A stretch of DNA of 64,000 nt from the NCBI RefSeq assembly GCF_900100865.1, contig NZ_LT627734.1, forward strand, positions 1,364,001 to 1,428,000, in the 5' to 3' direction. Each line of letters opens with the position of its first letter. Position 1 is the first letter of the stretch. Of this stretch, positions 28,380 through 39,402 are shown piece by piece. The notes beneath the pieces were generated by a model, which was not told the DNA's origin, did no database searches, and saw only the letters and a list, made by a program, of their open reading frames with translations. Source of the stretch: Candidatus Aquiluna sp. UB-MaderosW2red (GTDB lineage: Bacteria > Actinomycetota > Actinomycetes > Actinomycetales > Microbacteriaceae). A program made the position numbers and the translations under genes.

Positions 28380-28928
28380 TTATGCCTTCTTGCCCGCTAG
28401 TTCTGCTATGAAATCGTCGACAACCTTATTGGCCACCTCGTCATCCTGCAGTTTTGCCGAAACAATTCGAGAAGCAAGGTCGATTGCGAGCCCACCGATT
28501 TCAGCACGAAGTGCCTTAACGGCGCTGTCGCGCTCAGCCTCTAGAGATGCTTTAGCCTGCAGTGCCAGCCGCTCAGATTCCGAGGCAGCTTGCGCCTTCA
28601 TTTCTGAAAGAATGGCGGCGCCTTCAGTCCTAGCCTCTTCACGGATCGATGAGGACTCCGCGCGAAGCTTGGCCTGCTCTGCTTCAACCGCAAGGGTGCG
28701 CTCCTCAGCAGCAGCTTGTGCGGCTTCAGCCTCAGCTAACCGGCCTTCAATTGCCTTGGCACGCTCATCTAGCATTTTTTTGAATCCAGGAAGAACCTTG
28801 AACCAAAAGAAAACCAAAAGAATCGCAAAGACAACGGATGACCAGAGGATGTCATAGCTAGCAGGCAGCAGCGGGTTCGGTGCCTCGGCACCCTCCGGGG
28901 CTGCTGCTGCAAGAATCCTTAAAATCAT
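28380..28928 (-). CDS. atpF: ATP synthase subunit b
   Basis: The peripheral stalk subunit, 182 residues. One membrane helix near residues 28-48 (ILWSSVVFAILLVFFWFKVL) is followed by a long charged, alanine-rich helix (AIEGRLAEAEAAQAAAEERT) for coiled-coil dimerisation. The ATG at 28928 lies 10 bp after atpE. Antisense frames here come from the Ala/Glu-rich repeat-like code. Confidence 0.97.
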   Translation of the reverse strand: MILRILAAAAPEGAEAPNPLLPASYDILWSSVVFAILLVFFWFKVLPGFKKMLDERAKAIEGRLAEAEAAQAAAEERTLAVEAEQAKLRAESSSIREEARTEGAAILSEMKAQAASESERLALQAKASLEAERDSAVKALRAEIGGLAIDLASRIVSAKLQDDEVANKVVDDFIAELAGKKA

Positions 28929-28938
28929 CGGGTATTCC

Positions 28939-30034
<1,096 letters not shown>

Positions 30035-30095
30035 CGTTCTCCTAAATCGGGTGCGTAGCTATGCTGCGCAAGTCTTGAGTTGGAATCAGTAGCAG

Positions 30096-30101
30096 TTTAT
30101 A
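30096..30101 (-). promoter_or_regulatory. Possible -10 box ahead of atpB
   Basis: TATAAA on the minus strand, 62 nt upstream of the atpB ATG in the 112-bp gap that follows the atpI-like gene. The -35 region is poor. It may be an internal promoter for atpBEFHAGDC. Confidence 0.3.
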
Positions 30102-30146
30102 AGAGACTTCAGAAGAATTTTGCCGCTTTAGCTAAATTCGTTCGCT

Positions 30147-30548
30147 TCAGGAGATTGTTTGCACTCGAGTGCGCAACACTACCCAGCTCTCAATGGCCAA
30201 AGTCCCCATAACCGAGGCCACCACGGCGAAAAACAGCACCGGCCCAGAAATAAATTCTGCCCCTATTAAGGTACTCAGTACCAAAGCAAAAACCACAAAT
30301 TTGACCAGCCAACCTCCCATCAAGAGCGCGAAAAAGCCATTTAGGCTGAGCTTAGATCCGAGCCAGATGCTCAAGATGGTGACACTGGAAAACACGAGTG
30401 CTACCCCGGAGCCAATCAAGGCGGAGGCAATTGCGATGGCCCCAACTGCTAAGTAGCCGATGCCCACTCCTAAGAGTGCAATTAGCCCAACTAGCACGGA
30501 GGTAAAAATCAAGGCCTTCTTGAACATGGCGCCAGAACTATTTTTCAC
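30147..30548 (-). CDS. AtpI-like small membrane protein
   Basis: A 133-residue protein with four predicted membrane helices and short loops, located just upstream of atpB where atpI or a similar accessory gene usually lies. Segments such as ALIFTSVLVGLIALLGVGIG and GWLVKFVVFALVLSTLIG make up the helices. AtpI proteins are proposed to help assemble the c ring or supply magnesium. Sequence is weakly conserved, so the call depends mainly on position and topology. The GTG at 30548 overlaps the end of the upstream gene by 11 bp and has AAAGG before it; an ATG lies seven codons later. Confidence 0.7.
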   Translation of the reverse strand: MKNSSGAMFKKALIFTSVLVGLIALLGVGIGYLAVGAIAIASALIGSGVALVFSSVTILSIWLGSKLSLNGFFALLMGGWLVKFVVFALVLSTLIGAEFISGPVLFFAVVASVMGTLAIESWVVLRTRVQTIS

Positions 30549-31656
30549 TTCTTGCCTTTCTGAATTTACGAACCTTTTTGAAAACTGGCCAGTAGGTATG
30601 AACTAAAGCCAAGATTAGCCAAGCCCCGAAAATAATTAGCACCAGAGCTAAATCGAACCAGAAAAATAGCAGAAGCGTGGTGGAAACCAAAGCTGTCCAG
30701 TGATAAAAAACCAACACAGCACCCTGGTGGGTATGGCCCAAATCTTGCAATTGGTGATGCAGATGCTCCCGATCAGCCGCGAAGGGAGACTGCCCACGAC
30801 TTAGCCTTCGAATCACGGCGAACAAGAGGTCCAGAAGTGGCAATAGCAAGATGAAAACTGGCAGAACAAGTGGGATCAAAGCTGGCAAAAGGTCATTGCG
30901 GGTTACTGTGCCTGGGTCTATTGAGCCGGTCACTGTAATTGCGGATGCCGCCATCAGTAGACCTAAAAGCATCGCTCCGGAGTCCCCCATGAAAATTTTC
31001 GCCGGGCGCCAGTTGTGAAAAATGAAACCGCCGGTCATGCCCAAGATGATGGCGGAAATGAGTCCGGCGGTTGAGAAGAAGTTTGTTGGCGTGGACTGCT
31101 GAGCCAATAGGTAGCTGTAGATAAAAAAAGCCAGCGTTCCAATGGCCACAACGCCGGTCGCCAAACCGTCAAGGCCATCAATAAAGTTGACGGCGTTCAT
31201 CACCAGCACCACAACAAACACCGTAATAGCCAGCGACACTCCAAAACTTCCAACCGTCAGACCGCCAATCGGCAGTGAGACGATTTGCACTCCGGAGGAT
31301 GCCAGAATCCAACCAGCCACCATCTGCCCGCCCATTTTTGCAGTCCAGTCCAGATCAATCAGATCATCAAGAAGGCCGACCAAGATAATTACACTGCTAG
31401 CGCCTAAAAGAGCCCAAATTGGCCCAGGATTCACAAAGATTGATTCAAACCAACCGAAGCTAGCGGCCGCAGCTAATCCCGCAATCAGGCCAACGAACAT
31501 TCCCAGACCGCCAATTCTTGGCGTGGGAGCCTTGTGAGCGTCACGCTCTCGAATTGCAGGTTGAATATTAAATTTCTTTGCAAAGAGGCGAACACCCCAG
31601 GTTGCCAAATAGGTCACCAAAGCCGTGATGAGAGCTACCAGCAGATAGGCCCTCAT
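30538..31656 (-). CDS. wecA: WecA/Rfe-type undecaprenyl-phosphate sugar-1-phosphate transferase
   Basis: A polytopic membrane enzyme of the MraY/WecA family, 372 residues with about ten helices. It transfers a sugar-1-phosphate (usually GlcNAc) from UDP-sugar to decaprenyl or undecaprenyl phosphate, starting cell-wall glycan linkage. Family motifs are KAPTPRIGGLGMFVG, LVGLLDDLIDLDW, MNAVNFIDGLDGLATG, FHNWRPAKIFMGDSGAMLLG and the histidine-rich loop REHLHHQLQDLGH. In actinobacteria this gene lies just before the ATP synthase operon, as here. The ATG overlaps the stop of the tsaC-type gene (TAATG). Confidence 0.93.
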   Translation of the reverse strand: MRAYLLVALITALVTYLATWGVRLFAKKFNIQPAIRERDAHKAPTPRIGGLGMFVGLIAGLAAAASFGWFESIFVNPGPIWALLGASSVIILVGLLDDLIDLDWTAKMGGQMVAGWILASSGVQIVSLPIGGLTVGSFGVSLAITVFVVVLVMNAVNFIDGLDGLATGVVAIGTLAFFIYSYLLAQQSTPTNFFSTAGLISAIILGMTGGFIFHNWRPAKIFMGDSGAMLLGLLMAASAITVTGSIDPGTVTRNDLLPALIPLVLPVFILLLPLLDLLFAVIRRLSRGQSPFAADREHLHHQLQDLGHTHQGAVLVFYHWTALVSTTLLLFFWFDLALVLIIFGAWLILALVHTYWPVFKKVRKFRKARSEK

Positions 31657-32318
31657 TAGTCGACCTCGAGCTCGATATCTCCGATGACCTCGCGGATTGC
31701 CTCCAGCGATATAGATCCTTGACGCAGCACTCGAATCGGCTCACCGTCTCTTACCTGAGTGAGATCCAAGATAGTCGATGGTTTGCCTACCGGCGATGGA
31801 CCGGCATTCAGATATACCGGAACTTTGTCAGTGAAATATTGATAGGCCTCTTGTGCATTGGTGGCGGCTGGGTGGCCGAAGAGATTTGCACTCGACACAG
31901 CGAGTGGGCCAACATCCTCCAAGAGGGCTAACGTGAGCTTGTGGTCTGGCATCCTTAGGGCCACGGTGCCCTTAGTGTCCCCAAGATCCCATGACAGCGA
32001 AGCCTGGGACTTGAGAATCATAGTGAGAGCGCCGGGCCAGAACTTTGCCGCTAGCTGATTGGCCACCAATGGCAAGTCCGCGGCCAATGCCGAGAGCGTC
32101 TCTATTTTGGGAATCAACACCGGTGGCGGTGAGGTTCTGTTGCGCCCTTTGGTGCTGAGCAGTAGCTCCACCGCCTTGACATTAAAGGCATCTGCGGCAA
32201 GGCCGTAAAGAGTGTCGGTTGGAATCACCGCAAGCTCACCCCGGCCCAGAGCAACTTTGGCCTGGCGGAAACCTGAAAGCAGATCGGTATCTACCGAGCA
32301 GTCGTAAATTCGCTGCAT
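31656..32318 (-). CDS. tsaC: L-threonylcarbamoyladenylate synthase (Sua5/YrdC/YwlC)
   Basis: Makes threonylcarbamoyl-AMP for the t6A37 modification of ANN-decoding tRNAs. The 220-residue protein covers the YrdC domain: VIPTDTLYGLAADAFN, the KGRNRTSPPPVLI loop, FWPGALTMIL, VALRMPDHK and PLAVSSANLFGHPAATN. It has no Sua5 C-terminal domain. The ATG at 32318 has AGGAGG close upstream. It follows prfA and prmC, the standard actinobacterial order. Confidence 0.94.
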   Translation of the reverse strand: MQRIYDCSVDTDLLSGFRQAKVALGRGELAVIPTDTLYGLAADAFNVKAVELLLSTKGRNRTSPPPVLIPKIETLSALAADLPLVANQLAAKFWPGALTMILKSQASLSWDLGDTKGTVALRMPDHKLTLALLEDVGPLAVSSANLFGHPAATNAQEAYQYFTDKVPVYLNAGPSPVGKPSTILDLTQVRDGEPIRVLRQGSISLEAIREVIGDIELEVD

Positions 32319-32327
32319 TATTGCCTC

Positions 32328-33176
32328 CTATCGCACCGCAGTGACAGTACGAAATCTGAAATTAGCATCTTTATGAGGCGACACCAATCGCCAGCCTGCG
32401 CTCAATAGTAATTCACGCACCAATTCAGATTGACCATCGGCGTGCTCCAAAACCAAAAAACCTCCGGGCCTCAAAATTCGCATGCCGATTTCAGAAATCT
32501 GTCGAATCACATCCAGCCCATCCACTCCGCCGTAAAGCGCAAGTTCGGGATCGTGATCTCGAACCTCGGGGTCAATGGGAATTGCCCCGGATGGGATGTA
32601 AGGGGGGTTGGAAATCAAAACATCAAAATCCGTCTCGAGCTTGGCGCACACATCAGCCATTGGACCAACTAATAATTTAGTTTCAGGTGCATACCTAGCG
32701 ATATTTTTACGTGCAAAAAAAGCAGCATCCTCGGAGAGCTCCACAGCCGTGACCTGAATGTTTGGCACCTCGGTGGCCATGGCCAGGGCAATGGCGCCGG
32801 AGCCGGTGCCAAGGTCGATCGCCTTGCCACCATGAGGCAGAGTGCTTAGAAAATCAATCGCGTACTGAACAACCATCTCTGTTTCAGGGCGCGGAATAAA
32901 AACCCCTTTGCCAACCTGAAGTTCCAGAGCTCGAAAGCCCGAGACTCCGGTTATGTGTTGCAGTGGGATTCGCTTTGCCCTGATGGCAATGAGCTCAAAA
33001 AATAAAGCTTCGTGCACCGCCGATAAATCCTGCTGAACGGCGATTAGTACCCCGAGGTCTCCCCTACCAATCTTCTTTACATGCGCCATAAGCCACTGCG
33101 CATCAACGGCTGGGCTTATTACACCGGCCCTGGTCAGGGTTATCGTCGCTTGACTGATGGCATCTTGGATGAGCAT
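32328..33176 (-). CDS. prmC: Release factor glutamine methyltransferase
   Basis: PrmC methylates the glutamine of the GGQ motif in release factors RF1 and RF2. The 282-residue protein has an N-terminal helical domain and a SAM-dependent methyltransferase domain with AIDLGTGSGAIALAMA and the substrate motif ISNPPYIP. FIPRPETEMVV precedes the SAM site as in the family. Its ATG overlaps the stop of prfA, its substrate gene, by one base. Confidence 0.96.
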   Translation of the reverse strand: MLIQDAISQATITLTRAGVISPAVDAQWLMAHVKKIGRGDLGVLIAVQQDLSAVHEALFFELIAIRAKRIPLQHITGVSGFRALELQVGKGVFIPRPETEMVVQYAIDFLSTLPHGGKAIDLGTGSGAIALAMATEVPNIQVTAVELSEDAAFFARKNIARYAPETKLLVGPMADVCAKLETDFDVLISNPPYIPSGAIPIDPEVRDHDPELALYGGVDGLDVIRQISEIGMRILRPGGFLVLEHADGQSELVRELLLSAGWRLVSPHKDANFRFRTVTAVR

Positions 33177-34252
33177 TATTCACCCGAAAGAGCTTGCAAT
33201 CGAGCTTCTTCATCCATCTTGATAGCCGAGATGACAATCGGCTCAAGCGCGCCATCCATGACCTGATCCAAGTTGTAGGACTTATACCCGGTGCGGTGAT
33301 CAGCTATCCGGTTCTCTGGAAAGTTATAGGTCCGGATTCGCTCAGAACGGTCCACGCTTCGAACCTGGGACCTTCTGGCAGCTGATGCCTCCGCCTCAGC
33401 AGCCTCTTGCTGAGCGGCCAAAATACGGGCGCGAAGCACTCGCATTCCAGCCTCGCGGTTTTGCAACTGCGACTTCTCATTCTGCATCGAAACCACAATG
33501 CCGGTTGGCAAGTGAGTGATGCGCACTGCCGAGTCGGTGGTATTCACCGACTGACCGCCTGGGCCGGAAGAACGAAATACATCAATGCGAAGATCATTTT
33601 GCGAAATCTCGACTTCTTCGGGGGCATCAACCTCGGGAAATACCAAAACACCGGCTGCTGAGGTGTGAATGCGACCCTGAGTCTCAGTAACTGGCACTCG
33701 CTGAACCCGATGCACGCCACCCTCATACTTTAGGTGCGCCCAAACCCCCTGAGAGGGGTCGGTGGAATTCGACTTTAGGGCGATCTGGACGTCTTTGATT
33801 CCGCCAAGATCGCTCTCAGTGCGATCGAGAATCTCCGATTTCCAACCCTTAGATGTCGCATAGTGCAAATACATCCGCAATAGGTCGCCAGCGAACAGCG
33901 CGGATTCGGCTCCACCCTCACCGGCCTTGATTTCCATGATGACATCCCTACCGTCATCTGGGTCGCGCGGAATCAGCAGGCGTTTGAGTTTCTCCTGAGC
34001 CTCGTGCAGTTGTTGCTCTATTAGAGGAAGCTCCTCGGCAAACGCCTCATCCTCCTTGGCCAACTCCCTGGCTGCTGCCAAATCATCGGTTAGCTGGATT
34101 GCGTTCGATTCCGCCAACATCATTGCCGAGAGTTCGGCGTAGCGACGATTCAGCTTCTTGGCTAAAGCTGGATTGCCGTGAACCGCCGAGTCGCTGAGTT
34201 GCTCTTGCAACTTCGCGTGCTCAGCCCGAAGACCTGCAAGCGAATCTAACAA
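33176..34252 (-). CDS. prfA: Peptide chain release factor 1
   Basis: RF1 recognises UAA and UAG stops. The 358 residues contain domain 1 with [18 protein letters not shown], the GGQ catalytic loop in [19 protein letters not shown], and [20 protein letters not shown]. The PxT-type stop-recognition motif is the PVTET-region of domain 2. The TTG at 34252 begins [18 protein letters not shown], the expected N-terminus, two bases after the rho stop. Confidence 0.97.
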   Translation of the reverse strand: MLDSLAGLRAEHAKLQEQLSDSAVHGNPALAKKLNRRYAELSAMMLAESNAIQLTDDLAAARELAKEDEAFAEELPLIEQQLHEAQEKLKRLLIPRDPDDGRDVIMEIKAGEGGAESALFAGDLLRMYLHYATSKGWKSEILDRTESDLGGIKDVQIALKSNSTDPSQGVWAHLKYEGGVHRVQRVPVTETQGRIHTSAAGVLVFPEVDAPEEVEISQNDLRIDVFRSSGPGGQSVNTTDSAVRITHLPTGIVVSMQNEKSQLQNREAGMRVLRARILAAQQEAAEAEASAARRSQVRSVDRSERIRTYNFPENRIADHRTGYKSYNLDQVMDGALEPIVISAIKMDEEARLQALSGE

Positions 34253-34254
34253 AA

Positions 34255-36027
34255 TTACTCCGAGTCTGACTCTGAAGGCACCGGCATTGACTTCTCAAGC
34301 TTGAGCAAGAACTCAACGTTTGAGGAGGTGTCTTTGAGTCGAGAAAGCACAAGCTCGAGAGCCTGCTGCTGGTCCAAGCCAGCTAGGGCACGGCGAAGTT
34401 TCCAAATGATCTTGGTCTCCTGCTGACTCATTAGCATCTCTTCGCGACGAGTTCCAGAACCGTTGATGTCAACGGCGGGGAAGATTCGCTTATCGGCCAG
34501 CTGGCGAGATAGGCGAAGTTCCATGTTTCCGGTTCCCTTGAACTCCTCGAAAATAACCTCATCCATCTTTGATCCGGTTTCAACCAAGGCGGTTGCCAAA
34601 ATGGTCAACGAGCCACCGAACTCGATGTTTCGAGCCGCTCCAAAGAAGCGCTTTGGTGGGTAGAGAGCCGCAGAATCGACACCACCGGAAAGAATTCGGC
34701 CCGAGGGTGGAGCACTTAGGTTGTAGGCGCGACCCAAACGGGTGATTGAGTCCAAGAGCACAACCACATCGTGGCCCAGCTCAACCAAGCGCTTAGCACG
34801 CTCAATGGCTAACTCTGCAACGGTTGTATGGTCTTCTGCCGGGCGGTCGAAGGTGGAAGCAATAACCTCACCCTTGACGGTGCGCTGCATGTCGGTAACT
34901 TCTTCAGGGCGCTCGTCAACCAAGACAACCATGAGGTGAACCTCTGGGTTGTTGGTTGAAATTGCGTTTGCAATTGCCTGCAACACCAGGGTCTTACCGG
35001 CCTTCGGTGGCGAAACAATCAGACCGCGCTGGCCCTTACCAATCGGAGCCACAAGATCAATAATCCTGGTGGAAAGTCGCTTGCTCTCTGTCTCTAGACG
35101 CAATCGAGTGTCTGGATATAAAGGAGTTAGCTTGCCAAACTCAACACGATTAGCCGCTTCTTCAAGAGTCTGGCCGTTTACCGACTCCACCTTGACTAGG
35201 GCATTGAACTTCTGACGCTGGTTCAGGCTCTCGCCATCGCGAGGCTGACGGATTGAGCCAATAATGGCGTCGCCTTTGCGCATACCGTATTTTTTGACCT
35301 GCCCCAAAGACACATAAACGTCGTTCGGACCTGGAAGGTAACCCGAAGTGCGCAAGAAGGCGTAGTTCTCGAGCACATCTAAGATTCCTGCAACCGGCAC
35401 TAAGACATCATCCTCAGATATTTCCGGCTCTTGCTCATCCTGGCCACCTGGACGGCCACGACGGTCACGATCGCGGTAACGACCGCGGCGGTTATTGCTG
35501 TTATTAGATGAGGAGCGACCACCGCGACGGTCATCGTCGCGATCGTTGCGAGAATTATCGCGATCTGTGCTTCGAGTCTCGCGGTCTTCGCGACCCTCCG
35601 ACTTATCAGAGCCACCATCGGTCTTGTTTGAATCCGACTTATTGGAGTCATTGCGATTAGCATCCGAGCCCTGACGGTCGCGTCTAGCTGGAGAGTCGGA
35701 CTTCTCTGACTTACCGGAGTTTTCTGAACCACCGTCGGTCTTCGTCGAATCCGCCCGCTGCGGGCTTTGTCTGCCCCGTCTGGCTGGCGCTTCGGACTTG
35801 TCGGAGCTTTCAGGGGCACTTGAGGCCTCCGGCTTATTAGCCGTCTCGGCGCCCTCGGCCTTTACTGCTGAGCGGCGGCGGGCCGCTGGCTTTGAATCTG
35901 AAGCCTGACGCGCTTGGGCCTTGGGTTCAGATGGCGCTTTTGTTTCGGTTGTTGATTCTTTTGAAGCTGAAGAACTGGTGGCGCGTCTAACGCGCTTTAC
36001 AGGCTTGTCTTGTTGGATTTCATCCAT
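34255..36027 (-). CDS. rho: Transcription termination factor Rho with long low-complexity N-terminus
   Basis: Rho is a hexameric RNA helicase that ends transcription. The 590-residue protein has about 190 disordered residues, rich in Ser, Asp, Arg, Lys and Asn, before the RNA-binding domain ([38 protein letters not shown]). The ATPase domain has [32 protein letters not shown] and [13 protein letters not shown]. Such insertions are typical of actinobacterial Rho and extend RNA contacts. Within the insertion a 35-40 residue unit with ARR-RQ and TDGGS appears twice. The ATG is at 36027; the usual N-terminal helix-turn-helix is not obvious. Confidence 0.98.
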   Translation of the reverse strand: MDEIQQDKPVKRVRRATSSSASKESTTETKAPSEPKAQARQASDSKPAARRRSAVKAEGAETANKPEASSAPESSDKSEAPARRGRQSPQRADSTKTDGGSENSGKSEKSDSPARRDRQGSDANRNDSNKSDSNKTDGGSDKSEGREDRETRSTDRDNSRNDRDDDRRGGRSSSNNSNNRRGRYRDRDRRGRPGGQDEQEPEISEDDVLVPVAGILDVLENYAFLRTSGYLPGPNDVYVSLGQVKKYGMRKGDAIIGSIRQPRDGESLNQRQKFNALVKVESVNGQTLEEAANRVEFGKLTPLYPDTRLRLETESKRLSTRIIDLVAPIGKGQRGLIVSPPKAGKTLVLQAIANAISTNNPEVHLMVVLVDERPEEVTDMQRTVKGEVIASTFDRPAEDHTTVAELAIERAKRLVELGHDVVVLLDSITRLGRAYNLSAPPSGRILSGGVDSAALYPPKRFFGAARNIEFGGSLTILATALVETGSKMDEVIFEEFKGTGNMELRLSRQLADKRIFPAVDINGSGTRREEMLMSQQETKIIWKLRRALAGLDQQQALELVLSRLKDTSSNVEFLLKLEKSMPVPSESDSE

Positions 36028-36065
36028 TTGTTTGATTGCTCATTTCTACGCGGCGCTTTGGGCCG

Positions 36066-36071
36066 TTTATA
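36066..36071 (-). promoter_or_regulatory. Possible -10 box ahead of rho
   Basis: TATAAA on the minus strand, 38 nt upstream of the rho ATG, within the 74-bp gap after thrB. The same GTTTATAA string occurs ahead of atpB. No good -35 box was seen. Confidence 0.35.
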
Positions 36072-36101
36072 AAGAATTTCGAGATAAATGCAGTGGGGCG
36101 T

Positions 36102-37016
36102 TTAGCTGCCTGATCCATGCTGCGCTTCAACACTAGCACCTTTGTAGTCAACTGCAAGGGTTAGGGCTCGCCAGGTGGGAAACTTTTCTGCAACAAATTT
36201 GATTGCTGCAAGGCGCTTTTTAGGATCGTCTTCAAGCACCAATACCGAAGGACCGGCCCCCGAAACAACGGCCGGGTGACCAAGTTCCCGAAGCTGGCTA
36301 ATTAAATCGCCAGTCTCCGGCATCGCACTGGCTCGATAAGTTTGGTGTAGTCGATCCTCGGTTGCGGCAAGCAGTAACTCCGGACTCTGAACCAAGGCGG
36401 CCACTAAAAGTGCTGACCGGGAAACGTTGAAAACGGCATCATCGTAAGGGACCGAATCGGGCTGCAGGCTTCTAGCCAATTTCGTGGACATTTGATTTGC
36501 AGGAACTAATACCAAGGGGGAAACACCGCGGTGAACGGTGAGTTTTTTATGGCGCGGACCATTCTGGTCAACCCAAGCAATCGTTAATCCACCAAATAAT
36601 GCCGGCGCCACGTTATCCGGGTGTCCCTCGATTTGGGTAGCAAACTCCAACAGCTGCTGCTCCGATAATTCGATTTCAGCTTTTAGCAAGGCGGCGGCCA
36701 GCATCACCCCTCCAGCGACTGCTGCACCCGAAGAACCCATGCCGCGGCCGTGCGGAATTGAATTATGGCAGGTGATGGAGACTGCTGGAACCGTTTTTTC
36801 TAGCGCAACAAAGACATGCTTCATCGATGAATAAATCAGGTTCGTTTCGTCGGTTGCGACATCTTTAGCACCCTCCCCCAAAACCTCAATCCTGAGGCCG
36901 CTTTCAATAACTTCTAGCTCGTAGGTGTCATAAAAAGAAAGCGCCATGCCCAAAGTGTCAAACCCGGGACCGAGGTTAGCGCTGGTAGCCGGGACCTTGA
37001 CTAGATATTTGCTCAC
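36102..37016 (-). CDS. thrB: Homoserine kinase
   Basis: A GHMP kinase that phosphorylates homoserine for threonine synthesis, 304 residues. It has the substrate segment PATSANLGPGFDTLGMALSF and the ATP loop PHGRGMGSSGAAVAGG, plus the C-terminal VVSGAGPSVLVL. The GTG at 37016 overlaps the thrC stop (GTGA), so translation is coupled in the hom-thrC-thrB operon. Confidence 0.97.
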   Translation of the reverse strand: MSKYLVKVPATSANLGPGFDTLGMALSFYDTYELEVIESGLRIEVLGEGAKDVATDETNLIYSSMKHVFVALEKTVPAVSITCHNSIPHGRGMGSSGAAVAGGVMLAAALLKAEIELSEQQLLEFATQIEGHPDNVAPALFGGLTIAWVDQNGPRHKKLTVHRGVSPLVLVPANQMSTKLARSLQPDSVPYDDAVFNVSRSALLVAALVQSPELLLAATEDRLHQTYRASAMPETGDLISQLRELGHPAVVSGAGPSVLVLEDDPKKRLAAIKFVAEKFPTWRALTLAVDYKGASVEAQHGSGS

Positions 37017-38095
37017 TTATTTTTCTCCAGCCCTAGAATTTCAGCTACCGATGTCGCCAGTGCTGCGACTTTTTTGGGCTTAATCTTTTTTCCCGCTTCG
37101 GTCTTCAAGGCCCAGTCTGGATCCTTGAGCCCGTGACCGGTAACGGTGATAACTATGTTCTCCACCTTTGGCAAGGTGCCCTGGAGAAAAGCCTTGTATA
37201 AACCGGCTGCGCCGGTGGCACTTGAGGGCTCAACAAAGACACCGGTTTCTTGGGATAAAAATCGGTGCATCCACAAGATCTCTTTATCCGTAACCGAGCC
37301 AAAGGCCCCGTCGGTTTCAGTCTTCGCGGCCTGCGCCAGATCCCAAGATGCCGGGTTTCCAATTCTGATGGCGGTCGCGATTGTTTCTGGCTTCAGAACT
37401 GGGGAGCCCGTGATAAAAGGAGCGGCACCAGCCGCTTGGATTCCCCAGAGCTTTGGCATTTGGGAAATCCTACCGATCTCCCTTTCCTCTTTATAGCCCA
37501 AGTGGTAAGCCGAAATGTTACCCGCGTTACCAAGTGGCATGGCGTGCAAATCGGGTGCATAGCCAAGAGCATCAAACACCTCAAAAGCGGCGGTCTTTTG
37601 GCCCTGGAGCCGATCCGGGTTGACTGAGTTCACCAAAAACACCGGGTAGCCCTGACTCAGCTCACGAGCTAAGCGAAGGCAGTCATCGAAGTTTCCCTTG
37701 ACCTGCAGAATCTGAGCCTTGTGCGCAACGGCCTGCGATAGTTTTCCCCAAGAAATCTTTCCGGCGGGCACCAAAACTACCGACTGCATTCCAGCTGCCA
37801 CCGCATAAGCTGCCGCAGCGGCCGAGGTGTTCCCGGTAGAAGCTGCGATTACTGCCTTTGCTCCATGAAGCGCAGCCTTGGAAACAGCGGTGGTCATTCC
37901 GCGATCCTTGAATGAACCGGTTGGGTTCATGCCTTCATATTTCAGGTGCACCTGGCCCACATCTAATAGTTTTGCGAGCGCCGGTGCAAGAATCAGCGGG
38001 GTGCCGCCCTCACCCAGAGTGATGATTGGATCACCCTCATTAAAGGGGAGCCGGTCAAAATACTCTCGGATAACCCCACGCCATTGATGAGCCAT
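37013..38095 (-). CDS. thrC: Threonine synthase
   Basis: A PLP enzyme turning O-phosphohomoserine into threonine, 360 residues. The lysine lies in NPTGSFKDRGMTTAVSKAA, the phosphate-binding loop is GNAGNISAYHLGY, and ASTGNTSAAAAAYA is typical of the short actinobacterial ThrC class. The ATG at 38095 overlaps the hom stop (TAATG). Confidence 0.97.
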   Translation of the reverse strand: MAHQWRGVIREYFDRLPFNEGDPIITLGEGGTPLILAPALAKLLDVGQVHLKYEGMNPTGSFKDRGMTTAVSKAALHGAKAVIAASTGNTSAAAAAYAVAAGMQSVVLVPAGKISWGKLSQAVAHKAQILQVKGNFDDCLRLARELSQGYPVFLVNSVNPDRLQGQKTAAFEVFDALGYAPDLHAMPLGNAGNISAYHLGYKEEREIGRISQMPKLWGIQAAGAAPFITGSPVLKPETIATAIRIGNPASWDLAQAAKTETDGAFGSVTDKEILWMHRFLSQETGVFVEPSSATGAAGLYKAFLQGTLPKVENIVITVTGHGLKDPDWALKTEAGKKIKPKKVAALATSVAEILGLEKNK

Positions 38096-39399
38096 TACAC
38101 ACCCTCCACGCGGATCACAGAGTTAACGTTCTGCACCGCATCACTTTCTCTAAGTTTGAGCACGACCCGCTCTAGGTCGGATTCGAGAGCTTGGTGGGTC
38201 ATCACGGTCAAAAGAGCGGCTCCACGCTTACCCGAAGATGATTGAGACACCGTCTCTACGCTTACATCATTCAGCGCGAACACCGATGCAACCGCGGCCA
38301 ATACCCCGGGCAGGTCCTGCACCTGCAATGTGATCTGGAACCTGGTAGTCACAAATTGAACTGGCAGAATCTCGAGATTGGCATGAACTGAATCTGCCAA
38401 ACCGGGGCCTCCTGCAATGTGACGCTTTGCCGCTGAAACTAAATCACCCAAAACTGCCGAAGCGGTCTCGGGGCCCCCTGCGCCAGCGCCGTAAAACATT
38501 AGTTCCCCAGCCGATTCGGCTTCCACAAAGACTGCGTTATAAGCACCGCGCACAGCGGCCAATGGATGGGTTAGGGGAATAAGTGTTGGGTGAACCCGAG
38601 CCACGACTCCGCTTAGGCCATCCTGCTCAATTCGCTCGCAAATTGCCAAGAGCTTCACGCAATAACCAGCCTCTCGCGCGGTCTCGATCTGCGCCGCTGT
38701 GATCGAGCTAATACCCTCTCGGTAAACCGACTCAACCGGTACTTCACAGTGAAAGGCTAAAGAGGCGAGAATCGCAGCTTTGCTGGCCGCGTCAAAGCCC
38801 TCGATGTCCGCGGTCGGATCGGCTTCGGCATACCCCAAATCAGTCGCCTCAGCCAGAGCGTCAGAGAAATTTGCTCCGGTGGATTCCATGCGATCCAAAA
38901 TAAAGTTCGTGGTCCCGTTGACGATACCCATCACCCGGTTCACCTTGTCCCCGGCCAATGACTCCCGCAAGGGGCGAATGATTGGAATAGCCCCTGCAAC
39001 AGCTGCCTCATAGTAAAGCTGCGCTCCAAGCTGGTGAGCAAGATCTAATAACTCTGGGCCATGGGCGGCCATCAGTGCCTTATTCGCGGTTATGACATCG
39101 GCACCGGAATTCAGCGCCAAGCTAATTAACGACTTGGCTGGCTCAATCCCCCCAATCAGCTCGATAACTATGTCGGACCCCAGAATCAAAGACTCGGCGT
39201 CAGTGGTAAAGAGCTCTTGAGGCAGATCCGTGTCCCGCTTGGCCTCAAGGTCTCGAACAGCGATCCCAGAAAGCTCTAAGGGTGCTCCAACACGCAAGGC
39301 CAACTCGGCCCCATTCTCTAGTAGCAGCCTTGCTACCTGAGAGCCAACAGAACCGGCGCCCAACAGGGCCAGGCGGATGGGTCTATAAGCGCTTTGCAT
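38095..39399 (-). CDS. hom: Homoserine dehydrogenase
   Basis: Reduces aspartate semialdehyde to homoserine, 434 residues. It has the NAD(P) site LLGAGSVGSQVARLL, ITANKALMAAHGPEL, the catalytic core GIVNGTTNFILDRM and LGYAEADPTADIEGFDAASK, and a C-terminal ACT domain from about 350 (TLQVQDLPGVLAAVASVFAL) that could mediate threonine feedback. Three bases separate it from lysA. Confidence 0.98.
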   Translation of the reverse strand: MQSAYRPIRLALLGAGSVGSQVARLLLENGAELALRVGAPLELSGIAVRDLEAKRDTDLPQELFTTDAESLILGSDIVIELIGGIEPAKSLISLALNSGADVITANKALMAAHGPELLDLAHQLGAQLYYEAAVAGAIPIIRPLRESLAGDKVNRVMGIVNGTTNFILDRMESTGANFSDALAEATDLGYAEADPTADIEGFDAASKAAILASLAFHCEVPVESVYREGISSITAAQIETAREAGYCVKLLAICERIEQDGLSGVVARVHPTLIPLTHPLAAVRGAYNAVFVEAESAGELMFYGAGAGGPETASAVLGDLVSAAKRHIAGGPGLADSVHANLEILPVQFVTTRFQITLQVQDLPGVLAAVASVFALNDVSVETVSQSSSGKRGAALLTVMTHQALESDLERVVLKLRESDAVQNVNSVIRVEGV

Positions 39400-39402
39400 G
39401 CT

